Shown here piece by piece: positions 1 through 11,645 of a stretch of 64,000 bases of DNA. Position numbers and translations under genes: made by a program. Origin of the DNA: Flaccisagitta enflata (Eukaryota; Chaetognatha; Sagittoidea; Aphragmophora); contig OZ231128.1 in NCBI GenBank assembly GCA_965153355.1, positions 6,944,001 to 7,008,000 of the forward strand, in the 5' to 3' direction. Every line of letters begins with the position of its first letter. Position 1 is the stretch's first letter. The notes under the pieces are model-generated. The model searched no databases. It saw only the letters and a list, made by a program, of their open reading frames with translations, and had not been told where the DNA came from.

Positions 1-419
1 TGCCTTTTGCAGCATTCATTTTAAGGCATTTCTTGTAATTTCTCAAATAGACTTAATTTTATTGTAAGTACAACGATGATATTCTCGATTTATCCTGTTG
101 ACTTTAAATTGCATTCAACAATGAGATCGTACACATTGCATCAGTCGGCCTCGTTCTCCTACTCACCTGGCATATGTCTTGACCAACCTATGTAATTTAG
201 TTTCGCGTTAATTCAAAAACATTTCTTGGCATCTTCCTAGAACTTTCCGAATGCAGATATTGCTTGCTTTTGATGATGCAGATGACGATGCAGGGATACG
301 TAAGCTAATAAGAAAACATAAAAGACAATGTTGATCAGAATGTCGACCTGTATCTATCTCTTTTTTATCAGTTTTTTCTGTGCGTGAGTGTTTTCGCATT
401 TTTACGTCCGTTTTTTTTC

Positions 420-420
<1 letters not shown>
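1..420. other. No gene seen
   Basis: I see no coding pattern, RNA gene or clear repeat boundary here. It is AT-rich sequence leading into a CT microsatellite. Confidence 0.5.

Positions 421-423
<3 letters not shown>

Positions 424-456
<33 letters not shown>
424..456. repeat. (CT)n microsatellite
   Basis: About 16 uninterrupted CT dinucleotides. Short Ser-Leu repeat reading frames across it are artefacts. Confidence 0.95.
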
Positions 457-459
<3 letters not shown>

Positions 460-589
460 CCCACTAACTTATATACGCGCTCATTTACTCTCGCCCTTTG
501 TTTTTTTCAGAATATATCAGATATACTTTACTCTTGTTGCGCTCCGTTGCCAGTCTGTTCTCGAGATTTCCGTTATGTTCGTAACCGCG

Positions 590-633
590 AGTTCGAAATG
601 AGTTCGAAATGAGTTCGAAATGAGTTCGAAATG
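590..633. repeat. 11 bp tandem repeat, four copies
   Basis: Four exact head-to-tail copies of AGTTCGAAATG. The next bases (AGTGCG) diverge, so the array ends sharply. Confidence 0.95.
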
Positions 634-881
634 AGTGCGTCAATGAAGCGACAAAAACGCACGAAACTGATGTCCCACGCTGTTGGGCAAAAATGGTGAT
701 GATTCCCGATAACTTGCGTAAGCCAAGCCATTGCGCTGAGTTCTCTTGTATTTTGATGACGCCGACAATGCAGATGACAATTTAGCGTTACGAAAGCTAA
801 TGAAGAGAATGTTAACACAGAATGTCTATTAGAATGTCACACTGTCATTTCTGGTGATCGGACGTTTGGGCATTTACACAT

Positions 882-884
<3 letters not shown>

Positions 885-943
<59 letters not shown>
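885..943. repeat. (CT)n microsatellite
   Basis: About 29 CT dinucleotides, uninterrupted. Confidence 0.95.
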
Positions 944-946
<3 letters not shown>

Positions 947-1384
947 TTTTCTCTTGTGGTGTTCCTATCCAGTTTCTTTTCATGTTTTCCCTTTTGTTCG
1001 TATTCGCGATTTTGAGAAGATTCAAGTGTCAATGTAGTAATGTAACTGGTGATGATGATTTCTGATGACTTCGGCAGGCCAAGATTACAGTTTAAAGCCG
1101 CAAAAACAGTCCAGTTCGCTTTCAGTTTTGTCAATCTGTGGTCGGCCAGAGAGTCAATGTCCCTTCGATGCGACTTTCATCTTTAAAATGTCGATTGAGC
1201 ATGATGCGATTGTGTGTGAGTGAAGTTTGTTTGTTGAAGAATACGGGAGTCTTAACAGGAGAACTCCGGACGGATTATTTACTTGAGAAAAAAAAATAAA
1301 AAAATCTTCGCGTGTCCTGACGGACTGAGATTATACCACAAGCTGAAAAAGTAAGGCGATCATGTTCCGTCCCTTGTTTACCGA
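944..1384. other. No gene seen
   Basis: Single-copy-looking sequence with no convincing open frame, splice pattern or repeat. Confidence 0.4.
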
Positions 1385-2110
1385 TATGATTTCAGTGGCA
1401 ATTTTGACATTTTTCACAGATTTCAACATATTTCGGCTTTGGATAGACCAATTTGCATAAAATTGGTGAGCAAATTAGAGAGTTTTTCCTGTACTAGCTG
1501 ATGGTAAATGAATTTTTGATCGTTATGACCCCAAATCTTTTGTATTGACTGTAGAAGCAGGTGTAAAAAAGTCGATTTTTTTGGAAAATTTGTCAACTTT
1601 GGACAAAAAATTCACCCGCCTCCAATTTGAACAAGGCCGGATACACGGTCAATCCGTAGTCGCTGCTGATGGGCAGGGGCAGTGATGCGAGTGGGCAGGG
1701 GAAGTATATGAGTGGGCGGGGGCTGTGATGGTCAGAAATCCGTTTTTCAGTCGATTTCGAGTCATCAGAATTTTCGCGTTACACTCAGACATTCAGACAG
1801 ACCAAGGGACACACCCTCTTATAGGGTCGCTTAGGCAGCGACTAAAAATGACCTAGAATCCATGAGCAAAATAAGCTACTGCTCAAGTGCTAACTAGTGG
1901 TGCAATCGGCATGTAGCTAAGCTGTGGCATTTAAATTTTACAGAACTTCACAGATCAAAGGTTAAGTCAAAATGGCGATTTGTGGTTATTTTGGCCATTT
2001 TGGCCTCAAAATCGAGCACCTTTGGCTTGGAAATCGAAAAAAAAATCCATGAAATTATAAAACTAGAGCTAAAGATCTAACCAGTGGTGCAATCCGCATG
2101 TTTCTACAGT
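1385..2110. repeat. Dispersed repeat related to the inner units of 59194-61483
   Basis: This block closely matches the roughly 570 bp tandem units inside the inverted-repeat element at 59194-61483. Shared landmarks include a stretch on a fluctuating ACAGATTTCAACATAT theme, then GTAGAAGCAGGTGTAAAAAAG, then CCAGTGGTGCAATCCGCATG. It is interrupted by a family A element at 1632-1845. Because the 59194-61483 copies lack that insertion, they serve as the empty site. Confidence 0.85.
1632..1845 (+). mobile_element. Family A element (Helitron/Helentron-like, non-autonomous)
   Basis: It starts CAAGGCCGGATACACGG, has the GGGCAGGGGCAGTGATG core, and ends at a GTCGC...GCGAC hairpin followed by CTAA. The matching empty site at 59781-59796 reads TTTGAAAAATGACC with five A. 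Here two A lie to the left and CTAA plus three A to the right, which is what insertion without target duplication predicts. There is no coding capacity. Confidence 0.8.
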
Positions 2111-2339
2111 ATGATTGTTTTTGTTTGTAACATTTCATGACGCCATAATTCCAAAAGTAATTAAAATAATTGAATTCTGAAAAAAAGTTCTCAAAAAACT
2201 ATGAAAATACATTTTAAAACATCAAAAAAAGGATCTACTAAGAAAAATATGATTCTCTCATAAAAAAAATGAACTAGAGAACCAACTTGACAAATTGTCA
2301 AATTGAAAAATTTGGCAAAATTAAACAGATGGACTGTTT

Positions 2340-2640
2340 ACCTTTAAATTGCTGTCATTTCTAAACAGTTTGAGCTACAGATGCCAGATTGGTCTCAAAT
2401 GAAAGATAATTTGATGTAGTTTAAGGGTTTTTTCAAAAGTAAGCACTGATTTGATGTTTTGAATACAATTTTTTAACTATAAGCAGGTACTTTTGTTAAA
2501 TTTTTTAGAAATGATCCAATTTCTTTTGTGTTTGTTATGATACATGTTTTCAAATAAGTTTCTTTCTTTCTATTTTCTAAAACTACTTCAAATTATCTTT
2601 CATTTGAGACCAACCTGGTATCTGTAGGTCAAATCAATTA
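2340..2640. repeat. Palindromic repeat core
   Basis: The stretch at 2370-2424 (with GGTCTCAAATGAAAGATAAT) is the inverse of 2578-2632 (ATTATCTTTCATTTGAGACC). The arms are about 55 bp around a roughly 150 bp AT-rich centre. Outer ends and any target duplication were not resolved. Confidence 0.7.
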
Positions 2641-3040
2641 AGAATGAGAGCAATCCAAAGAAAAACAGTTTATCTCAAAACATGAAAAACAGTTCATTTT
2701 ACAGTCAATGGACAAAACGATATTTGTGTATATTGCGGTTGCATGAGATGATTCACCGACAAAGATTAATGTAAAAGGTAGAAATGAAATTAGACCATAG
2801 AATATTCCGGTCCGTAGAAAGAATCTTGGATCAGAATTATTCCTGCCTGTAGGAATAGAGAGAAACGAAAAGCTGGAATCCGTTCCATTTGCAATTTTGG
2901 AGGCCACGGTTGAAGAAAACAATAACATTAGTGATCGCTGGGAAGAGAAAAGTCGTGGGTTGAAGGCCGGCAAACAACCATGGCCGCGGCTGTGAATATA
3001 TGGTACAAATTTAATTTGTCTGCAATTTGTTGCTTATTTT

Positions 3041-3230
<190 letters not shown>

Positions 3231-3465
3231 CGGGATCGACTTAACAACGTGACCTCTAATGACGTCTGGAAATGAGGATACACATGAGCATGCATAGAGC
3301 ATAAATTTGTCGCAGGTTGGGCTTCATTTGGCTCCCTGTCTTGTGCCTCTTCAACAGGATATCAAGCAAGTCAGGGCCAGATACACGCTTTTCTTTTTAT
3401 AAGAACACTTTATAAGAACATCAGCCTCAGATTTGGCTAAGAAATAAGAACATCTTAAGAACATG

Positions 3466-3911
3466 TGTAAGAGGGGGATTCCTGATGGACATTGACTCGT
3501 GATATTCGGCCTATGGTATATCCCTTTTGTTATTGATAACATTGTTGTCCTTTCCGTATGATAATGATTGATGGTGATTGCTTACCGATTGAATATTGGA
3601 TGACATAGATTCTGTATCTGTCTCTCTTCTTAGACAGATTTGGGGTCTCTGGAGATGTGATATTCGATCGGGCCGCCCTTTACAACATACTAATCCATAT
3701 TCCATTTGTCAGTCAGTCAGTCTGTGATGAGTCCATAATCATCTATCATCGATGGCGAATACTATCAATTTGTATAAACTGCATGGATACGATAAACATC
3801 GTGTATAGACTACATTCATTAAATCCGATGTGCTTGGACAATCATTCATCACACCTCACCCATGTGAGCAGGTGAGCATCGCCATAAGCACGGGGTGATA
3901 TGCCGGCTTAT
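3466..3911 (+). repeat. 5' LTR of the gag-only element
   Basis: Starts TGTAAGAGGGGG and ends GCCGGCTTAT. It is the same length as the copy at 10357-10802. Downstream AAGTGGTGCATCGC contains TGG near the LTR edge and could be the tRNA primer site. Confidence 0.9.
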
Positions 3912-4660
3912 AAGTGGTGCATCGCTAGTTAGAACCAGTATCCATATCACATTCTTCCAATTCACCCCTCGTGTGAGATTGGGTGGTGTTATTTGTGACG
4001 GCAAGTGTTATTCGTATTCCTACGTTGCTGCGGACAAATGTACGCTTCAGCAGGGGCAGGGATCCGCCCTAGCCATCAGCAGCCAACATCTTATCATCTT
4101 TTAAACTCATTTCGTTGCATCTACCTTTCCCGCTAAGTGCGTCCTGGGAAGTATCTAGAGCTCTAGCCTTACCCGATGTGGCAAGGACGTCCGACCTTAA
4201 CGCATCGATACCTGCGAAGTGCGGAGGCCGTCTTTCTGTCTTCTTTTATTTCTTCTTGCATTTGAATTCGTCGCGTCGTACGTTGTCGTCCTGCGCGTAA
4301 GTGTCGGTCAACAGGAAGGCCAACATTCAGTGGAACGGTAATCAAAACGCGAATAATTCAAAACTCTTTTGGGTCACGCCGAGGGGTGTTCCAGAGACCC
4401 CGACACCACCCAGATCCAAAAATAAAAATCGCCGTCCAAAAATTAGCTTCACTTTTATTGCAAAAATTGACATTGCCTTTTAGCGGATCCTATTTTTTAT
4501 TGTTAATTGACATTTACAAAATTGACTTTTGCGAAATTGACATTTGCGAAATTGACATTTGCAAAATTTGACATTTGCAAAATTTGACATTTGCGTTACA
4601 TTTTACTACAAAAACAATTTAATCCTTAAGAAGTGATGAATTTTAGACGTCGTTTTTAAA

Positions 4661-5361
4661 GTGATAGCAGTTCCAGCAGCGAGGAGCAGGATACTGTGCA
4701 AGGTCTTCTCCGCGAATTTCGCAATCGTCCGGGGCGTGTGAATTTTTTCGAGCAAAGGAACATCCACCGCGACCGCGATCTGGAATGTCGCTTGCGCTGG
4801 TCAATTTACGAGGAATCCAGCCTTAATCTCGCAACCCTTTTCGGCGATGCGAAGGGTAACTGACGACGCCACCGTTCTTTGGCATAAGCAGAAGGTATTG
4901 CATCCGATCCGAACAACAATCACGGCTCACTAGCTTCAACTGCTTCGGGGATTACGGCATCGGCAACCTCTTCGTGGAACAATCCCCTGCGCCGCCATCA
5001 CTGCCGAGGCCATTGGCATCACCGCCAGAAGACGACTTCGACCAGTGGGTAGCAAATTTGGAAGCTGCGGTAGAAGGCGCGGTTGGAGGCGTCGACAAAC
5101 AGCAGGACGTGTTTGCAGGACGGATATAAAACGTGCCCTGGTGATTGCGGTTGTCAGGATTAGAGAAACCTCTCCGGGACTCAACGCAAGAGCCGCTTGG
5201 CGCCAACTGGTTGCCCGCCTCCAACAGGAAAGAGTAGTCGTAACGGAATTCGAAGCATCGCGCATGTGGACTTTGCCTTCAACGAACCCGCAGGAGCACA
5301 CTTCCGTTCCATATTTGAAGCGGACTTCGCCGTCCTCTACGACCTGTGGGAACGCTTGTAA
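4661..5361 (+). pseudogene. Broken ORF upstream of gag
   Basis: Protein-like sequence in three successive frames, not recognised as any family. The first stretch begins SDSSSSSEEQDTVQG and runs to a stop near 4863. The second includes SPPEDDFDQWVANLEAAV, ending at 5127. The third ends SIFEADFAVLYDLWERL before a TAA at 5359-5361. The acidic, Ser/Glu-rich start followed by amphipathic segments looks like a structural protein rather than an enzyme. At least two frameshifts break it. Only position suggests it is an extra ORF of this LTR element, and I assign no function. Confidence 0.45.
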
Positions 5362-5612
5362 TCTCGGGATCACTGATGGGACCCGTGTATATACACTTGT
5401 TTTAGTAAGTTTAGCCGCAGTTTTAACATTGTAGTGTATATTGACGTTTCTTGGTATATATTGACGTATATTGTTTTACCACTGTTCAGTGCGCTGTGTA
5501 GCCCCGCCTAGGTGTTAACTGGGCCTACTTGGTAGCCGGTCTTGAACACCCTGTCAGCAAGGATCTACTGGCAGACAGGCGCAAGTTAATACCCCATACT
5601 TCTATTGCAATA

Positions 5613-6793
5613 ATGGCGGAAAGAGGAGCGAGCTATATCCCGATAGAGGATTTCCGACCGGATTATCATGACCCGGAGGAGTGGCTTACGCGCTTTGAGA
5701 AAGCGGTGGAGTTAGTGACAAATTGTCAAGATGAGGCAAGGCTAAAGAATCTGTACCTAGCGTGGCTCCCGATGAAGCTCGACGATGGGACACGGCTGTT
5801 GTTAAGTGGCGCCGCAAATCAGGACAATTGGGCAGAGCTGAAAAAGGAGTTCAAGGGGTTACTCATTACGCCACAAGACAAGTACAACTGGCGTTCAGGG
5901 CGTAAGAGGATCACCTGGATGGTTGCAAAAACTTCCACGCCCTCGCCGCGCGAGTCAAGCTCACCATCGACAGATATGAAGATCGGCCACGGGAGGCTGA
6001 CTACTACCATGAATTCCGTCTGGCCCTGCCGCGCAATTACCAACAGGCGATTGATCTTGGCCACTCAGCTGAGACGTTGGCAGAAGCAAAGCGCATTGCG
6101 CTCAGGTGCCAGGCTGCCCTAGCAGGTGGCGATGATAGTGAGGTAACGGGCAAAAAGTCAGTTACCTTCGTTGGTGGGTCAATGTCCGAGAATCAATCTA
6201 GGGATCAGGACCGGCTGATGGCAATCGAGATGGGCCTGCAAGGAATGTCAATTAAGGTTGACAACCTCAGCATTGAAGCAGCAAAGTATGCCAAGGAAGC
6301 AAGAGCCAGAGAAAGGGCCCGGAGCCCTACGCCAGGCCCTTTTGATCGCCAACCTCTTGGCGCTGAAGGGGTTTCCTACGATGTGGGCCCCAGACGCCAA
6401 AGATATGACAGTTGGGAGTGGCGCAACCAACGACATCAGGACCAGGACCGCTTTGATGATGATTATGTCTACTCCCTGAGCCAAGATCAGAAGGATGTCA
6501 ACAGGCGGTCAAGAGAACACAGATGCCTGCTGCCAGAGAACTACCAATACCCTCCACCGCAGGACTACCGATACCCTCCACCGCAGGACTACCGATACCC
6601 TCTGCCGCAGGACTACCAATACCCGACACCACAAGAATACCCGCCATCACAGGGCTGCAGTCAAGGAGGAAGCGGAGACGATTGGTATAACCCCCGCCAA
6701 AGTGGACAGGGCTATGGAAATTCGCATCGAGACAACAGCAGCCGCCAAAGGGGTTCTTGCACCTGGAAGAGCTCAGAACCTTACGCTGATTAA
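5613..6793 (+). pseudogene. gag: Gag-like capsid protein with one frameshift
   Basis: I chose the ATG at 5613 (MAERGASYIPIEDF). The first 100 residues hold a retrotransposon capsid-like stretch: a proline-rich DFRPDYHDPEEWLTRFEKAV, then WLPMKLDDGTRLLL. Near 5905-5912 the frame shifts, and the other frame continues with DHLDGCKNFHALAARVKLT, DYYHEFRLALPRNYQQAIDL and AKRIALRCQAAL up to TAA at 6791-6793. Joined, it would be about 390 residues. The C-terminal part is hydrophilic and carries an 8-residue PPPQDYRY-type tandem repeat (about 6536-6645). No CCHC zinc knuckle is visible. The role in the family is the shell that packages element RNA. Pol is absent downstream. Confidence 0.75.
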
Positions 6794-8214
6794 CGCCATT
6801 TTTTCACTTCCCATTCAAGATAATGCTAACTGATGAATGGGGAAGTCAACTTACTCACAACTATCTCACATTGTATTTTCGCCTCTAACGATGTATGGCG
6901 ACCTAAAGCATTGTTCACTGTTTATTATCGCTTATAATGATGTATGGCGATTTATTGATAATGCATCCTCAAACATTATGATCAATACTATCATCACCCC
7001 CCCCTCTACCGGATAATGATGTGTCTAGTGAGTGGGGAAGTCGGGTCTAATCATTGACAACAGCTCTCCTTGCTAACACACTGCTGTAATAGTTAATGAA
7101 CAAATCTGCGCAGATTGGGAATAGTTAAATTCGTCTTAGACTAGTGGAAGGTGCCGTAAGTGTTAGACCTAGGAACTCAAAAGCATGAAAAGGAAAATAA
7201 AAAGTGAAAAATATACCAAAGAAAACAAAATAACGAATTAAAGAGAAACAAAACAAACTAATTCAAGGATGGGGTAATCCATACTTTCTTGATTTCTCCT
7301 TGTATAGCGACTGATTCTGGGACTGCCCTTGGATGCTACCAACAACAACATGAAATCCTCAGTTACCTTATCACCGGAAAGGTATGTTTGGTACATAATG
7401 TACTACCATGTTTGAGACAATTGCGGAATTAATTTGTTATTGAATGAATAGTGTGAATTCTGATGGCCAACGAATGAAGGGAGAATGGACAAATCAATTC
7501 TCATGTTAATCGAGCATCACAGTGCAAATATGAATCTTGCTTCCCTACCCGCGTATTAGGAAGAGAATTTTACAACACAATTTAGTTAACGATAGCCCAA
7601 GTGACTACTAACTAAATATGGTGGTAATCAAGAACCAGTCAGTGATCAAGAATCAATCTGGAATCAAGAATCAATCGAAATCAGTCGGATCAGTCAATCA
7701 ATCAATCAATCCAAGGACTACATCGGAAACCATAATCACCGATGGAATAATGGCTTTTGTGACCTTTATGACAATCTCAAAACTTTCGACGACAATCATT
7801 ACATCTTTACCCACCAGAATGACAATTAACACATGCGCCACATTTAGAATGATTCTCAAAATCTTGGTCACCGATAGGGCCAAGCCTACAAATCCCCCAG
7901 CCAATCACATGATCAGCAACATGTACCATTCCTGCAGACGTTGACATAATGACTACTTTTACAACTTCAACGATAATTGCTATTTAGCCGCCATTACTAG
8001 TACCTGGGGAAGTTGTATCTGAAAGCTGGGGGAAGTCGTCACTGATTTCCTGCTCTCAATGGAAGAAAAATCGAGTACGCCTTAACCTTTCTTCTCCACC
8101 GGCACCTTCAATTACCTCTGGAAATGGTCCATGATCCAGTTTAGGGATTCCGGCTGGTCACGGAAGCAACCTTTGTTGGCTTCCATGCCTCTTTCGCAGC
8201 AGGAATAACTTTCA
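6794..8214 (+). other. Non-coding interior of the LTR element
   Basis: No conserved pol motif in any frame. Four purine tracts resembling the terminal polypurine tract (GGGGAAGT) occur at 6839, 7034, 8006 and 8029, and the fifth is the terminal one at 10348. Confidence 0.55.
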
Positions 8215-8363
8215 AGGTTGACTCAAAAGAGAAAATCCAAAGGCGGCCAATTCTGCCGCCGTGTGCCATTTTATTCCGACTTTGCACGCCCATCTAAAGA
8301 AAGTGTGGGATTTTACATTGGAATAGAGGAGGAGCAAATTGGTAAGAAATGTGCATATCTGGT

Positions 8364-9157
8364 CATGACGTGTTCCAAGGACCTGGCGCCGTCTCAGACC
8401 GACCGACTGCGCAACTCCCCTTGAAAGGTGAAGGAGAAATGATTGGTGGAAAGCATATGGCCATGACGTATCCCAAGGATCTGGGGCCGTCTTTGACCGA
8501 CCAACCGCACAAACCTCTTTCGAGAGAGAGAGAAACGATGATCTGAGTCGCGTCGTCATGACGATGTAGACGACGAGCGCCTCCGTTTGCGCAAAACAAG
8601 AATGGAGCGAGAAGAGAAAGAAAAAGGTTGGGAGGACACCAAAGCCTGAAGAAGACGTGAAGCGAGAGATAAAGCAGGAGATGAAAACAAAGATACATGT
8701 GGATTACAACAACAGCCTGCCGGCCGGATGCCTAGAAAGGAAGAGGTCAAGCTTCCCGGCTGGCTGGTCCCACAGGGAGGCTGCTAGTGGTCACCACGGA
8801 CCACCACCTGTGGGGAGCCCCGAGTGGCAACCAAGGCTGCAACAACAGCAATAACATCACCATCATCTCGAGTTAACAACGACCCTACACCAACCAAAAA
8901 TCGATGAAAGACGCAAATATCCGGTCTTGAGGTTTGCCAAGGATCTGGCGCCTTCTCATTCAGACCAACCACGTGATTCTCCTCCAAATAAGGAGAAATG
9001 CTCTGAATCACGTCGTCATGACGATGTAGACAATGAGCGCCACCGCTTGCGCAGACTGGAGAGGGAACAAGAACGAGAAAGGAGATATGGGAGTAAAAAG
9101 CGTGAAGCTTGGGAAAGAGACAAAGACAGAGATGAGAGTATGGAATGGCGCGGTTGA
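8364..9157 (+). repeat. Degenerate triplicated module inside the LTR element
   Basis: Three copies of a block with the motif CCAAGGAyCTGGsGCC, then GACCGACC/GACCAACC, start near 8364, 8462 and 8928. The last two are followed by a matching CGTCGTCATGACGATGTAGA stretch (about 8550 and 9012). The second is interrupted by about 300 bp. Short Arg/Glu-rich frames run through it but no intact protein is supported. Confidence 0.6.
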
Positions 9158-10356
9158 CATTATGACTTATCACTTTTTTTTTCTTTCTCAAATTGCTAAA
9201 ATTCGTTTGTAGACTTGGCAAGATGTATGACATTCATTCTCTCCTTCTTTCACTCTTCCTCATGCCTAACTCGTCATGTCAGTAGACTAAATCGGGCCTT
9301 TTATTTTGGTCATGAATGTTATATATTCTTTAGTTTTTTTTCCTCTTTCTCGTAAAATTTTCATTTGGCGTGTACTAGTCTCTTCTCCCGTTATACTCTT
9401 ACCTCTCTTTACAAGTCCTCGTCTTTTTCCCAGTATATTTCATGTTCGATTCTCTTTGCATTTTCTCGTTTTATCCTCGTATATCAATGTTTTCAAAAGT
9501 GGGATTTTGGGTTATTTTCATCAACGTTATAGCTGTGATATGGAATTTAGTCCCGTGTTACGTTCTCGTATCTCTAGTTAAACTCGCGTTTCTTTCATCG
9601 CCCATCTATATATTCTACCTGATCACACAATTTTGGAATGTTATGTTATGCTTTTTCTTGTCATCGTGGTATAAAGATAGTAACGCATCCCTTTTCAAAA
9701 AAAAAAAAAAAAAGAAGGGTAAAACCTAGAGATGCTGGATACGAGATTGGAGACATTATCCTTTGGCTTTTTGTGGTAGGATTTCTTTATTATTAATTAG
9801 CTATTTCGCTATTTGTCCATTTTCCATTAATTTTCAACGCCGTTATATGATTATCGAAGTTAAGAGATTGTTCTGTATTGAAGCATTGTGCATTGTCATT
9901 CCTGAACAATATTGGGATTTAAAGTCTGTAGTTAGATAGCCTTTTCATCATTTCATGTCATGGATGCATTAACCGGTTTCCGTCCAGTCAACTTATTAAT
10001 TTAGTCTATTAATTTGTTGACACGGTTACCCTAAGAGACGCTGGCTGCTCTTGCCTTTGAACCCAGCCAGCCCATTCACCTGCACTTGATCAGTCATTTG
10101 TGAATGTTTGATTGATTGTTTGGTGGACGTTCTGCTTGACTTTGTCTAACCTTTTCTGTTTGAAGGGCACAGGGATATATTTGTTACGTTTCATCTGTGA
10201 TTATTAATTGATCTAGTTTTACAGTTTTGTGTCAATGTTTTTTTTTTTCCTGATGGGGTTGCTCTCTTACTTCTTCTCTTTGCTTTTTCACTGCTTCTTT
10301 TTTTGCTTGTTTCGCTTTAGTTCCGTCGGGACGCCTTGAACAAGCGAGGGGAAGTA
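9158..10356 (+). other. T-rich 3' interior of the LTR element
   Basis: A hydrophobic 95-codon frame at 9442-9729 arises from T-rich DNA and I do not call it a gene. It ends in a poly-A run. A purine tract at 10346-10354 precedes the 3' LTR. Confidence 0.5.
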
Positions 10357-10802
10357 TGTAAGAGGGGGACTCCTGATGGACATTGACTCGTGATATTCGG
10401 CCTATGGTATATCCCTTTTGTTATTGATAACATTGTTGTCCTTTCCGTATGATAATGATTGATGGTGATTGCTTACCGATTGAATATTGGATGACATAGA
10501 TTCTGTGTCTGTCTCTCTTCTTAGACAGATTCGGGGTCTCTGGAGATGTGATATTCGATCGGGCCGCCCTTTACAACATACTAATCCATATTCCATTTGT
10601 CAGTCAGTCAGTCTGTGATGAGTCCATAATCATCTATCATCGATGGCGAATACTATCAATTTGTATAAACTGCATGGATACGATAAACATCGTGTATAGA
10701 CTGCATTCATTAAATCCAATGTGCTTGGACAATCATTCATCACACCTCACCCATGTGAGCAGGTGAGCATCGCCATAAGCACGGGGTGATATGCCGGCTT
10801 AT
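10357..10802 (+). repeat. 3' LTR of the gag-only element
   Basis: Same length as the 5' LTR and about 99 percent identical by eye. It is followed directly by the ACATG target duplication. Confidence 0.9.
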
Positions 10803-11271
10803 ACATGCTGAGCCTCAGATTTGAAGATAAGAATATAAGTTTCAAAAAATTAGTAAAATTAGATGAAAAACCCTGAATGATGGATATTTAGATAATGATT
10901 TTTAAAATGATAATTCATTATTTATAAAATATTAATCTTACATTTCTTTTTATTTAATGAAAATATTTTTGTTTTTACAATTGCTTAAAAAACAAACTTT
11001 TATATTAATATAGATATATAATTAAAGAGATTACCTAATTTGAAAATAAAAACATGTTAAGAACGCTTGAGCCTCAAAAATCGGCTGAAAATAAAAACCC
11101 TGAGGCTGACTTTAAAAACTCATGTTCTTATAAAATGAAAAGCGTGTACGGATTGCGGGCGAGAGAGAAGATTGCAAAGAACGGGATTGACTTGATAATT
11201 ACTGCACTGAATCCAAGTAAATTTTTGTCTTCTGATTCTGCACCAATACGACGCAATCAAATCCTTTTGAG

Positions 11272-11311
<40 letters not shown>

Positions 11312-11312
11312 C
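11272..11312. repeat. (CAA)n microsatellite
   Basis: About 13 CAA units. The poly-Gln frame through it has no other support. Confidence 0.9.
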
Positions 11313-11645
11313 TACATCATCGAAACAGTTCCGGCGATGAAGATTTTACTACGTGGACTGATGCGCTCAAAGCAGAATTTCGACGCCGGCGCTGATGACG
11401 GCGGGAGTTTGATGCGGGCGCTGCTGCTGGCGGAATTTTGACGCCTGCGGTGATGTTGACGGATTTGTGGCAAGGCGATCTTCAAATCAAAAAAATCATT
11501 CTGAAAAGACCCAACGGCGCCAACAGAAGACGAATAGGTAAAAAAACAAGGCCAAATGGGCGAATAAGTGTGAAATGTGAATCATCAAAAGTTTTCTTCT
11601 TCTCTTTGACTTTCTTCTCCTTGTTCCTCTTCTCCTCCTTCTCCT

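Larger units (their letters stand above)
3466..10802 (+). mobile_element. LTR retrotransposon with gag but no pol (7.3 kb)
   Basis: Two 446 bp direct repeats (3466-3911 and 10357-10802) bound the element, with a 5 bp target duplication ACATG at 3461-3465 and 10803-10807. By eye the LTRs differ at about five positions, all transitions, so insertion is fairly recent. A purine tract (GAGGGGAAG) sits just before the 3' LTR. Inside are a broken upstream ORF, a gag-like ORF and about 3.5 kb without protease, reverse transcriptase, RNase H or integrase. Such an element would need enzymes from a relative. The gag style points to the Ty3/gypsy side, but without pol this is a guess. Confidence 0.85.
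3384..11146. mobile_element. TA-flanked inverted-repeat MITE, split by an LTR retrotransposon
   Basis: The left end reads TA then CACGCTTTTC, the right end GAAAAGCGTG then TA, and a TTTTATAAGAACA motif follows each end. A TA target duplication plus inverted ends suggests the Tc1/mariner type. The native parts are 3384-3465 and 10803-11146, about 425 bp. The middle is the LTR element 3466-10802, which inserted later. Confidence 0.65.

Noticed and set aside
4936-5373. 145-codon minus-strand frame opposite the pre-gag ORF
   Set aside because: It is the antisense of the better-supported plus-strand pieces, which agree in order and composition with an element ORF.
9442-9729. 95-codon hydrophobic frame in the LTR element, possible envelope-like protein
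   Set aside because: T-rich DNA gives hydrophobic frames by chance; no signal peptide, cysteines or cleavage site, and it ends in a poly-A run.
11054-11395. Poly-Gln protein of 113 codons
   Set aside because: The N-terminal half lies in a MITE end and the Gln tract is a CAA microsatellite; no domain.
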